DNA of 64,000 nucleotides from contig LSYV01000002.1 in assembly GCA_001584585.1 (NCBI GenBank), positions 1,757,758-1,821,757 of the forward strand, in the 5' to 3' direction. Shown piece by piece: positions 32,586 to 43,272 of this stretch. Numbering within the stretch: position 1 is the first letter of the stretch; each line of letters begins with the position of its first letter. The notes under the pieces were generated by a model. The model did not search any database, was not told the DNA's origin, and saw only the letters and a list, made by a program, of their open reading frames with translations. The translations under genes and the position numbers were made by a program. Source of the DNA: Gonium pectorale (taxonomy: Eukaryota; Chlorophyta; Chlorophyceae; Chlamydomonadales; Volvocaceae).

Positions 32586-33132
32586 AACTTTGCTCCCTGT
32601 GCCGATGCGGGCATGTATGACAGTATGGGTAGCGGCTGTGGTGGGTGGCCGTGGCTGCTGACCCCATAACGAGCCCGCTCCCCCTCCCCTTCCCCACGGG
32701 CACGAAGCACGCTAGCGATCAGTCCCCTGAGCCAATGCAAGGCAGCCCCACTTCCTCTGCCGTCGGCACGGTTATGTACCTTGGCATGGGTGTGCGGTCG
32801 GGCGTGTGGCTGCGCCACAACGGCCGACGACTGAGGAAAGAGTTGGCCGGCCGCTTGCTACTGGCAGCAATTGTTGGTAGTGCGGGACACGTAAGGGCAG
32901 CATGCGTCAAGGACTTGCGGGGCGGCCGACAGCAAATTGGTTGCAGCACAACCACAGGTCTCGGTTATAATCCAATTATTTCAAATGCAGCAGCGTAGGA
33001 CTATTGAACTGCCGAGCTGATTCCGTTTCCTCTAGTTCACAGCGTCCCCTCCTCCGAAACCGCTCCGAAACTCAGCGAGAGTCTTGGGTCGAGGTTGGGA
33101 CAGGATGATGCTTACGGCATTCGAATTAAACA
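32586..33132. promoter_or_regulatory. Divergent promoter region between pseudouridine synthase and DUF3119 gene
   Basis: About 550 bp separating two genes for predicted plastid proteins that point in opposite directions. No confident core promoter motif was seen. Short frames here are not conserved-looking. Confidence 0.45.
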
Positions 33133-35020
33133 ATGGCGTTGTGCATGCGCTCATCTATCGGAGCGGCCCACAAGGCCCGCAGCTCCCTCTCGAGCCCGGT
33201 GCTGCTCCGCCCTCGCGTGCAGCGCGCCCCCTTCACCGCGCAAGCGGTACGTCCTCGCTCACTTGTTAAGGAACACCATAGATCGCTGCGTCTGCCTTAT
33301 CCTTGCAAAGACCACATACCTGCCTCTCATCGCGCGCTTGCCAGATATTTGGCAAGGCCAAGGCCAAGGCCCCCAAGGTCGCCAAGCGGGAGACACTTGC
33401 GCCTGAGCCCTCGTTCAACCTGCAACTGGGCTTGCTGGCCCTCTCGGGGCTGTCCGTCTACGAGAACAACTATGCCCTCGGCGGCTTCCTCGGCCTCCTT
33501 GGTGTTTTCCTGACCATTCAGGCCACCCGCATCAGGTGGGCGAGGGGCGGCAGCGCGTGGGAGGGGTCGGGTGCACGAGGTACAGGGGTATCGGGTGTAG
33601 GGTGTGGCGCAGGGTTGGGCACGCCTGCACACCGGGTAACGGGCGCCTCGCGAGCCGGATACCTGAACCATGGCCCACCGTGCCCCACCATGCCCCATTA
33701 TAACCCATGCGGCCATGCTCCACCATGTCCGACCGTGCCCCATCATTCCCCGCCGGTGCGCACGCTTCCCGCCGATGCCTCCCCGCCACCCCGGCACTCA
33801 ATGCCCGCAGGTTCACGTTCGATGACGAGGTGAGCCAGGGTCAGGCCGCTGCGGGGCGGGGAATGCAGCGGGGCCTGGCTGCTGGGCCAAGACAGGTTGG
33901 CCGCGCGACAGTGCCTGCATAGCGCCTGCATAGCTGGAGGCGCCACACTGCAGCGGGGCACAAGCCGCAGCGCAGGGCCCTCACTCCGGCGGCAGGTTGC
34001 GGGGTATGGGTCAGAGAACTGAGGGGCATGGAGTTGAAGTTGCCAATGAATTCCGATACCCTGTCTATTCCTGGGGTCAGGCTCTCTACGTTGCCGTAGT
34101 ATCTGTCGCAAAGCCCCACACTACCCCGCGCTGACCCACGCAGTCTGCTGCCCACCCTCCTCTCGGCTGCTACCCGCTCCCGCCAGGCGCTGGAGGTGCT
34201 CCGCGCGGGCAAGGAGAGCGACAACGTGATCGTGGGCGGGCGCAACCGCTGGGAGTACTCGAGCTTCATCAACTGGGAGTTCTGGTGGCCCGGCTTCCCC
34301 GTCCTGGTCTACTTCAAGGTGCGGCTTTAGGGCAGCAACGGCAGCAGCAGCAGCGGCATGCGATATCACTTGAAGAGTCCAATTCAGCAGCGGCATATGC
34401 CAGAAGGCGGCACCGGGAGTATAAGGCTCGGGTCCAGATTTATGCTGCGGCCGCTGCGCCACGTAATGTCAAGTAGGCAGCTGAAGCAGCATGCGACGAC
34501 GGATTCACAGTGGAAGGAGCAGAATTGGTCGCTCCTGCGGCTGTAGTTGGCGGCTGAGGGGCAGGGGGGGTGGGCAGCAGGTCGGCAGGGGCAGGCGGGG
34601 CAGGCTGCTGCGAGCGCCGGACGTGACGAGGGGCAAGAGGTTGCATTGTGCGGAAGGGCCTATGGATCCATGATGACCAGCGGGCCGGAATCGCACTGAA
34701 GGCGCCCTTCTGCCCTCGATGAAGTTGCGCTCATGCAGCTGTACGGACGGCACGCGAGTGTGGCGCCGCTCTTTGCGGCTAACCGGCAGTGGCAAGCCTC
34801 CGTGCACATGGATGGCACATTGCCGTACATGCTCCCATCGCTGTCAGCCCTCCGTCCCGGCCGCTTTGGTTCCACTGTCTCCCCTGTCTCCTGGCCGCAG
34901 GAGAACAAGACCAAGCCCGAGGGCCAGGTGCACTTCTTCCCCATCATCTTCAACGGCAAGCAGCTGTACGAGGCGATGGTGGAGCGCTGCGGGCCGTCCA
35001 AGGGCAGCGGTCCCAAGTGA
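33133..35020 (+). CDS. DUF3119 family protein, predicted chloroplast membrane protein (191 aa)
   Basis: Five exons, 33133-33246, 33345-33535, 33811-33829 (a 19-nt micro-exon), 34187-34318 and 34901-35020, total 576 nt in frame, ATG to TGA. The first 40 residues (MALCMRSSIGAAHKARSSLS) look like a plastid transit peptide. Then come SFNLQLGLLALSGLSVYENN and YALGGFLGLLGVFLTIQATR, a hydrophobic hairpin. Next are RFTFDDE, VIVGGRNRWEYSSFINWEFW and PEGQVHFFPIIFNGKQLYE, ending ERCGPSKGSGPK. The (V/I)GG(K/R)NRW.YS.F.NWEFWWP and GQ.HFFP.IFNGKQLY blocks are the DUF3119 signature shared by cyanobacteria and plants. No biochemical function is established in my knowledge. Distribution suggests a thylakoid or envelope role. 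Confidence 0.85.
33660..33750. repeat. Imperfect CCATGCCCCACCGTG-like repeat in DUF3119 intron 2
   Basis: Several imperfect copies of a CAT/CCGTG-CCCCAC unit run through the intron before the 19-nt micro-exon. They look like a degenerate minisatellite. Confidence 0.55.
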
Positions 35021-36244
35021 AGCGGCGACAGGGCACAATGCACGTGTGCGCCGCTGCCGTACACGAGCGGGTTTTACTCTCGGCCGTTGACCCTTGAATC
35101 AGGCAAGGCTGCATCGTGGCCTAGATGCACGCCATGCGTGGTCCCGGAGCAGATGTACCCACGCTGTGCACGGGGTTAGGGCGTAGAGTGCGTTGGGTGG
35201 TAGGCTGCGTGCTGTGGTGTGGCTGCAAAAGACGGTACTTGTCGAAGACAGCGCCCACGGACCGCGCACTTTTGGTAGCCGTCCCGGGCGCGCCTTGAGA
35301 AACCTGCGGGTGCGGCAGTTACGGTGCAAGGCTCTGCTGCTTAAGAACAGTATTTCTGTTGGGCAAACGTTGCTGCGGGAGACTTGTGTCAATTGAAGCA
35401 TGATGTTGTTGTGCTGGTGCACACGCCAACTAGTTACGCGCTGTGGACATACAAGGAAGGACGGCCATGGGCAGGGTTACGGTCGGACCATGCAGACACG
35501 GGCGCAGTGCCCCAGCGAAGAGGAGTCCACGACAGCAGGGGTCATGAGCGTCAGCATACCGGACTCTTGACCGGATGTTCCCAACCAGCTTGCAGCCGTA
35601 AGGCCGCGATGTTGCGCAAGTCTTCCAGCGGCCGGGCAGCGGGGGAGTACGGTGAAGTACAGCGCGCACAGGAATAGCAAACCGTCGGCGTACGTACGGA
35701 TGTTCACCGTTTACGTACCGTCCAGTGTGTCTCTAGTCCGCCATGCGTTCGCAAGGGCTTCAAGCTTGCAGCAAGAACTTACAGAGGAAGCGATTCGTGA
35801 GCCTCCTGTATGGGCGAGCTGCAGAGTGGGTAGTCTGGGTACCGGGACTGCTTGACCGGGAAGCGGAGGCGGTTGCAGCAACCAGAGGCGGTTGTGGGCA
35901 ACGGAAATCGTTGCAAGTTGTCAGCGCACACCTCGCGGCATATTTCAATTGTCGTCTATTTGAGAGCAGGTTGACCGCGCCGAATAAGAGAGGGTTGCGC
36001 CGAAACTTCAGCCGCCGAACCCAAAGTCCAAACTAAGCGTCATCCAAATCCGCCTAGGCTTCACTGTCATAGTTTGAAGGACAGTACCTGCTAGCTATGT
36101 GCTGGGATACCAGGCCCTGATCAAACGCACTACGCAGGGGCCGCGAAGCATCGATCGGGAAATGAGGACGTTGGGGCGAAGCCGCGGAGCTAGAAATGAT
36201 CCTGCTTAACTAACGACAATAAGGAGGCTCGAATCTACGGCGGA
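35021..36244. other. Intergenic stretch between DUF3119 and neurochondrin
   Basis: 1.2 kb between two plus-strand genes, holding the DUF3119 3' UTR and the neurochondrin promoter. Open frames are unrecognised and I see no RNA gene. Confidence 0.45.
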
Positions 36245-39200
36245 ATGTCGGACACTGCGATGGAGGATGGCGCCACTGGTGCCGCCGCGCCCAAGCCATC
36301 GGCGTGGGATGCCAGCTTCAAGCAATGCCTTGAGCTGCTGCGGGGGCCCCAGGATGAGCGCAGGTGCGGGTGCACGGCCTCTCACCCGCCTTGTGCGACC
36401 TCCTCCAGCGCTGCCCGACAGCACGGGTAGATGGAGCGCAGCCCGGCACTGATTGATACTGCTGCCCCTGCCCTTGCCCATGGCTCGTCTGTGTAGTCCT
36501 CCCCACGACCCATGCCTTTTTGTTATCCAATATCAGGTCGCCCCACCTCCCCAGGTTCGTGGGCCTCCTACTGGTGACCCGGCTGCTGCCCACCGGCAGC
36601 GACGAGGCCATCCGCGCTGTGCTTGACGCCCTCGGGTTTAAGTTCCTGCAGCGACTGCTGCTGCCGCTGCGGCAGCCGCGACAGGTGGGCCCGCTGCAGG
36701 CTCGCTGCGCACCTTGCAGGCAGTAGGCTAGGACGTAGGGCGAAAGACGGCGATGTCTGCGAGTGACGCCCCAGCTCCGGATGCTGTGTTCTCCTACCCT
36801 CGACATGTCTTGGCTGAAGATCCAGCTCCTGGCGCTGCCGGGCGTTGGTCCCTTGGTACTCAGGCCCCGGACGCGGCGGTGTCGGCGGAGGAGGCAGATC
36901 AGCGCGCCACGGGCTGCGGCCTGGCGCTGGCCATCCTGGCGTCCGCCTGCCGCCTGCCCGACGTGGCGGCAGGCCCGGATGCGCGGGAGCTGCTCCCGCT
37001 GCTGCTGCGGGTGGGGAGGAGGGCGCTGCTTGCGGCCGCCGCCGCTTATTTCATTGGGGGACATCCGCTGCCTGTAGTATGCCGTATGTGCCTTGCTGGC
37101 GGGGGCCATACCGTGGACGCCCTTTCGGTTCGGACTGAGCCCAGGGTTGCGGCAGTGGCAGTAACCGACGCTACTGGCTTACGCAGGTCGTACATCAAGG
37201 GGGCGTCGCGCCTCTTCTCCGCGGCCACGGTCCGGACAGCGGCCGTGGCCTGAGCCCCGCGGACGCGTCTGCCGTCAATGATGCGCTCGAGAGCCTTCTG
37301 GCCGCAGCAGCGGCGGCGCCTGAGCCCACCTGCGCAGTCCTAGAGCAAGCCGGGGCGTTAGAGGCTCTCGCGGCCTGGCTGAAGGCAGCCGCCGCAGTGC
37401 TGACGTCCGATGGCCGTGGCGGCGCGGCGGTGGCGGGTGGGGAAGCGGCTGACGAACTAGCGGCGACGGAGGCGGCGGTGCATCGGGGGACGCTGCTGGC
37501 GGCGGCACTGATCGAGCGGCTGCTTGCGGGCCCGGAGGCGGCGGGGCCGCCGACGGGCGGGGCTGCCGCCGCGCAGCCGGGTTCTGGGAGCGGCCGCCGT
37601 GTGCGGCTGCTGGCGGAGGCCCCGACGGCAGCCGCCGCCGGCATGGCGGCGCTCGCGGCCTTCGTCGGCAACCCGCGGCTGCTACGGCCGTCATCCGCTG
37701 CCCCTCAATCCTTCCCATCACAACCGCCGTCCTCCAGCGGGCAAGCCGGCGGCGGTACGGCTGGTACAGCCGGTACGGCCGGATCCGGAGGTATACCAGG
37801 TGGCAGTGAGGGCGGGCCGGCGCAGCTGCAGCTGGAGGCCTTGCACGTGCTGCTGCTCATGCTGCGCTCCGTACGGGAGCCCGCCGCCGCTCCGGCGGTG
37901 GTGGAGCTCGTACGGCTAGACGGCCTGACCGACTGGTCGGCCGCCGTGCGGCGTGGACTGGGCTGGCTGCTCCGCAGCCGCGCGCCGGGGCCTCTGCGCC
38001 ACGCGGCGCTGCAAGCGGCTGCGTTGGTCGTGGAGCTGGTGGGGGAGGGGTGGCTGCTGGGGCGCAGCGCAAGGGGCGCCGCGAAGCCGGCGGCGGCGGC
38101 GGCGGCAGGGGCAGCGACTGCGCGGACGGCGGGGCCGGCGCAGGAGCAGCCCGAGACGTTTCTGGTGCTCCTGGCGGAGACGCTAAAGGTGAGGATGGGC
38201 TCAGCGCCGGCGGGGCCTTGCGCGGAGCCGTGACGGTGCTGCACCCTTAGACGCCGGGCGGGGGCCAGCTGGGGCGGGCGGCCGGCGCGATGCACTACTA
38301 CATAAACCTGGCCAAACCACCAGCTGGGCCTCGCTGCCATGCTTGCATAACTGCATGTCTGCAAAGGCTGCTACCGCTTAGAAGTTAGCACACAGTACAA
38401 CCGTTGACATCGGCACACGACCAGGACCGGCCGGCTTGGTTGCAGGGAGTGGATACTGACGCATAACCCCACGCCGTACGCGCCGCCAGGTTGAGCTGGG
38501 CCTGCTGCTGCACGACGCGCTGCACCCCGCCCGCCTGGTGCCCGGCGGCGAGTCGGTGCGGAGCGACGCGCTCGGCCGCCGCGCGCCGCCGCAGCCGTCG
38601 CAGCGGCTGCTGGACGAGCTGGCCCAGCGCGNNNNNNNNNNNNNNNNNNNNGGGACGTCTGCTGCTGCCGACCTCGGCCCGCCGCCCTCCGGCCGCGTCG
38701 GGCCCGCTACCGCGTCGGCGTCGTTAAATGCTGCCTCTCCGTCGAGGACGACGCCCACCGTCTCCGCCGGCGAGCGCGCGATGGCGCTTCTGCCGTCGGT
38801 GCTGCAGCTCCTGGAGGCGTGCCTGGAGGCGCTGGCGGCGGACGTGGATGCGGGGGCGGACCTCATGGAGGCGGAGGGGGGCGCGGCGGCCGCCCCCCTC
38901 CCGGTGGGGCCCGTGCTGCCCAACTCGGCGCTGCAGGTGCGGGCGCCCGCCGGCTCGAATGGATTGTTGTGGGTTTAGGGGCCGCGCGTGGACCCCGAGG
39001 AGCTGTCTATGTCGAGGTTCTTAAAGCGGCAGCCGCCACCAATCGACGGTTCAATCATGCCAAAGTCCTCACCTTTCTCGCGCACACACCGTCGGGCGGT
39101 CCTTTTTTCTGCACTCCGTCACGCGTACGTAACACACATTCGGGTTACATACCCGTAAACGCCTCCGCTCACCTCCCCGTGGCCCCCACAGAAGCTGATG

Positions 39201-41742
39201 GGTACCTTTGACGGAGTCTGCGAAACACTTTTGCAGTTCTTTGAGGCAGCCGCCGAACGGCAGACGAGCGCGCAGCCTCCGCCGCCGTCGCAGCAGCCGC
39301 AATCGGAGCAGCCGCAAGGGGGGACGGGCGGAGAACAGGAGCGCGATGAGCCCCCGCCCGCACTGCTGCTCGGCGCCGCGCGGCTGCTGGGGCGGTACCT
39401 GGCCGAGGCGCCCGCGGCGCTGCGCCGGGAAGCGGCCCTGCGGGCGCTGCAGCACGCCATGTCGGTCCGCGCCGTCGCACCTGCGGAGGGCAGCTCGGCA
39501 GCGGCTGACGGCTGCCCGGACTCGGACGACCCGGGGGCGTACGCGCTGACGTTCCTGCTGCCGGGTCTGTTGCAGGTGGCTTCACATGCCAGGGCGGGGT
39601 CCTTCGGGGGCGGCATGAAGCGCCGGGTCTCACGGCTGAGAAAGCGCTCGCTACTCAGGACGGGCGTGACTCAGCCGTGGTAATTGTATACCAAGCATCG
39701 TTCACGCGCCGTGTTGTTGTGGGGCGCCTGCGCTGTGCGGCCACCGATGTCCTGGATTCTGAGCCCCGTGGAACGCCCCGCGCCCCCCCCCCCCCCTTCC
39801 AACCCTCTACCCCCCCCCTTCCAGGCTACCAGCCCCGGTGCCGAGGGCCGCGCAGAGGTGCTGGCGGCGCTGCGCTCCTGCACGGCTGCCATGGACGCGT
39901 GCACCGCCCACCTCGCCGTCTGCGCCACACGCGCCGGCACCGCCGCGGCACACCTGGAGCGCCTGGTGGCTGCTAGCGGCGCCGGTGCTGCTGCGTCAGC
40001 CGCCGTTGCCGCTGGTGCCACGGGCTCGGCGGCGCGCAGCGCCGCGGTTCGCTGGGAGGCGTGCCTGGCTGACGTGTGCACGCTGCTGCTCAACCTGTTG
40101 GAGCCGCCGGCTCTGGACGTCAGGCCGGCAAGGCAGCCGACGGCACCTCAAGGTGGGCTGGTAGTGGAGGTGGAGGGCGGTGCGCCCTGCTGTTACAGCC
40201 GCGTGTAGGGTAGGGGTGCTCGGAGCACCAGAAAGCACATGCGTGCGCCTACCACCTCACCCTACGTCGATGTGGGCGTGATGAAGTCGTGGGGCAGGGA
40301 TAGGGATGGGGTAGGGATGGTCGGGGCAGGGGTTATAGGCAGGCAGACGTGACTGCTCCGCTTACCGGTAGGGTTCACCGGTACAGCAGCGGCGGTCTTG
40401 ACCACCGCAACTGCGACCCTCCTAGCGACTCAGTGGCACGCGAGGTCCTGTCGCTTGGCCGCACGTGTCCCTGTGTGAACGCCTGCACATGGTTGCACCA
40501 GGCCCGCCGGGCGCACAGTCTTGATTTGGTACGGCTGGGCCGGGCGATGCTGTTGCGCAGCCTTCGCGAGCGCAGGGCCGCCTCACTTACTCCCTGGATC
40601 CAGCGCGTCCCCGCCCCCGCCCGTCTGGCCGCGCTCTCTCGCGCTCCCTCGCGCTCCCTCCCCTGCAGGCTCCCGGTCGTCCGCATGGGAGGCTGTGCTG
40701 CGCTTCCCGGGCTCCGCCACCGGCTTCGCGTCTGCAGGGCTCGTGGAGGCGGCGGCCGGCGCCGCCGCTATGCACCTGCCTCTGCTTCTGGCGGCGCTGC
40801 AGCCGGTGTGCTGGCTGGTGACCGCATGGGCGGGGACGAGGAGCCGGGCCCTGCAGGTACGGTGGAGCGTGGCTGCGTGGGGATAGCCCCCAGGGCTGTG
40901 AGGCGGCTGGGGGCTTCGACGCCATGGCCGTGAGAGTGTTTGTGCACTGCACACAATCCTTCTTGTTATGCGCATTTAAGTCTCAGTTCATTCCCTGTTC
41001 CGCGCCGCAGGCACTGGCTTCGCTGGACATCCTCCAGGCGGCGAACGGCGCTGGCCGTCCCAACGGCGGCAGCGACGCGGCGGCGGCGCTCTCCCAGGCA
41101 CAGCTGTTGCCGCGTGCTCTACTGTGCGCCAGCTGCCTGGGGTCGGTGGTGCTGTCGGCCACCATGCGGTATCTGGCAGACGCCGCTGCGTGGCAGCACA
41201 AGCTTTCCCAGCAGGAGCAGCCAGCCGGAGGCCGAGGCGGAGGAGACGCGGCGGAGCTGACGGCGGCGGCCGAGGCCATCCTGCCACCGCCGCTGGTGGA
41301 GCACGTGTGCAAGGCAGCGCTGGCCGCGGCCGCAGCGGGAGCGTCCCTGGAGCTGCGCCAGATGGCCGCGGCCGGCGGCGGCGGCGGCTTTGGCGGTAGC
41401 AGGGATGCGGATATGACAGAGAGACCTGACGCAGCCTCGGGCGGGGATGGAGGCCAGAGTGGCGTGGATAGTGATGGGCGGCTGTTGCCCGAAAGCGTGG
41501 TGCGCGACTATCCAGGGGATGCGGAGCTGGCTTGGGCTCGGCTGCTGGGAGCGTGCGTGCAGCTGGCGGAGATGTCGGGCGCAATGCGGCAGGTGGCCCA
41601 CGGGTCGGCGTGGGTGCGGCAGCTGGCAGTGGCAGCAGCCTCGAGCAGCCGGGAGGACCCGGCCGCGCCGCTGCTGTCGGAGCTGCTCGCAACGGAGGTG
41701 AACTTCGCGCTGCTCTTACGGGTGCTGGCGGCCCACGGTTGA
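36245..41742 (+). CDS. Neurochondrin family protein (about 1158 aa)
   Basis: Nine exons join with consistent phases: 36245-36363, 36555-36684, 36864-37010, 37187-38188, 38490-38936, 39192-39575, 39825-40152, 40669-40856 and 41011-41742, 3477 nt in all. The start MSDTAMEDGATG leads to FKQCLELLRGPQDERRFVGL then LLVTRLLP, followed by GFKFLQRLLLPL. This CL-x-LL-(K/R)GP-x-DE-x(R/K)-x-AGLLLVTK-like opening is the neurochondrin signature. The rest is an all-helical, Ala/Leu-rich repeat array (DALESLLAAAAAAPEPTCAV, VELGLLLHDALHPARLVPGG, LLLGAARLLGRYLAEAP) with low-complexity inserts. Animal neurochondrin is a cytoplasmic dendrite protein that binds signalling and vesicle partners; algal and plant homologues are little studied. 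It is longer than the roughly 700-aa animal form because of Ala/Gly linkers. A 20-N gap lies in exon 5, and the frame is kept across it. Confidence 0.82.
38632..38651. other. Assembly gap of 20 N inside neurochondrin exon 5
   Basis: Twenty unknown bases follow a Gln-Arg codon pair in an extremely GC-rich stretch. The same frame is open on both sides and exon 5 is a multiple of three at the stated length, so the gap size may be correct. Confidence 0.99.
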
Positions 41743-43272
41743 TTGCGATGGGGCAGTGGTGCGATAAAGCATGTTGAGGCACGTGTTGTGTGCTTTGCGG
41801 TGGCATGCACGATGCCCAGGGGCTATGGCATGGGGATTCCGATGGATGCGCATCGCGCATTGACTGGTGCCCCATGTAATGCGGCTGCCCACAATGCCCT
41901 CGCCCGGCTCTTGTCGACTCGTTCCCAGATCGTATGCCTAACCATGCGCACAACGGGTTTAGGATGTGGGGTGCGGGCTGGGTCAAGGAGGGAGCAGGGA
42001 GCGAGCCGCCAGCACTTCGCACCACCACGGAGGCATCATGGTTGACAACGGGGGATACATGCTGACTCAGAGGCAGCCGCAGGCAACCGCTTAGGGTTAT
42101 GAGCTGTGATTTCGGAGTTCTGCAGGGTGCGGGAAGACTGCGGAGGGAGCAGAGCCCGTACTTACAATAGAATGGAGGTGGCCCATCCAGACAACTATAC
42201 ATCCCAATACTGCTAGTTTGATCTAGGTGAGGTACAGGTGGTACAGAGCAAACCCCCCACTGGCCCTCCTAAAGGTGTCCATTCGTCAACTAACCCAAAA
42301 GTCTCGAACAGCTTCAAGTCGCAGGTCAATCACGTCAAGTGTTGGCTATTATGATTAGATATCAATCTTATAGAGAATCAATTGAGGTGCTAACTAGAAT
42401 CGCAGAGACGGCTAAGGACGATGTTGTATGGCTCATACACCCCCACACGCCCATAGTCCTCCGCACTCACGATCACGGCCATCAAGACCAAGCTGGCGAC
42501 GGCCATGCACAGTACGAAATCCACGCGCTCACGCAAATTCTCGGCAACCCGGGCTTACGACTACGTGATCACCTCTAGCTATTGCAGTACGGCATACATA
42601 ACGTGACTACGGTGTTTAGTCACGAGCGCCTACTACGGTACTCATGGCGGCTGTACTGGGCAGCGAATTGCGCTTTGCGCACGCTCTCCCCTATGGAACT
42701 ACCACCTACGCTACAGCAACCGCGCTCGCTGCTAGCACAACACCGGACTGGACTGCAGGCTCACACACGCTTTTTGGCTTTCTCAACATACGCTTCGGCT
42801 ACGAAGAGCGCAAGGGCGCCCCAAATCATCGTCTGCGCCCGTGCAACAGCACAGGGCGCGTGCAGCGTACCGCACCTGGCCTTCGGGCACACTGGGGCAG
42901 CGGCATCCTGAGGCGCAGGTGAAAACTCCTGTGCCCTCAAATCAGCCTTCCCTGAGTATCACATCAGAGGTCACGGGTCAGGCAAGGATTACCGAGGCGC
43001 AGGCAACAATGTGCACGTGTGCATTGCTCCCAGCCGCGTACGCGCACCAGTGACGGTCAGACATGCTTTTCTACGTCATCGGTCACGCTGGCCGGATACG
43101 ACAGTGACTGGGAGATTAAAGACACCCAAGTGTAAGATTGACCAAAGCAAACGACTACAAGGATTGACAACACACAAGGCAAGCGCTTTGCGCGCACTTT
43201 ACTTTGCCGCCACAATGCCGAGTGCGCACGCACACATACTGCTGCATAGTCATGCCACATTGGGCAGCGTAT
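41743..43272. other. Convergent intergenic region between neurochondrin and LARP6
   Basis: 1.5 kb holding both 3' UTRs. A TGTAA lies 133 bp past the neurochondrin stop. The rest (about 42000-43200) is AT-richer and has no recognised coding block, RNA gene or repeat. Confidence 0.45.
41875..41879 (+). terminator. Candidate TGTAA poly(A) signal of neurochondrin
   Basis: TGTAA is the usual volvocine polyadenylation signal. This copy is 133 bp past the stop, a plausible 3' UTR length. Confidence 0.45.

Noticed and set aside
40988..42202. 404-codon minus-strand frame
   Set aside because: Antisense of the last neurochondrin exon; Pro/Arg/Ser composition typical of shadow frames in GC-rich DNA.
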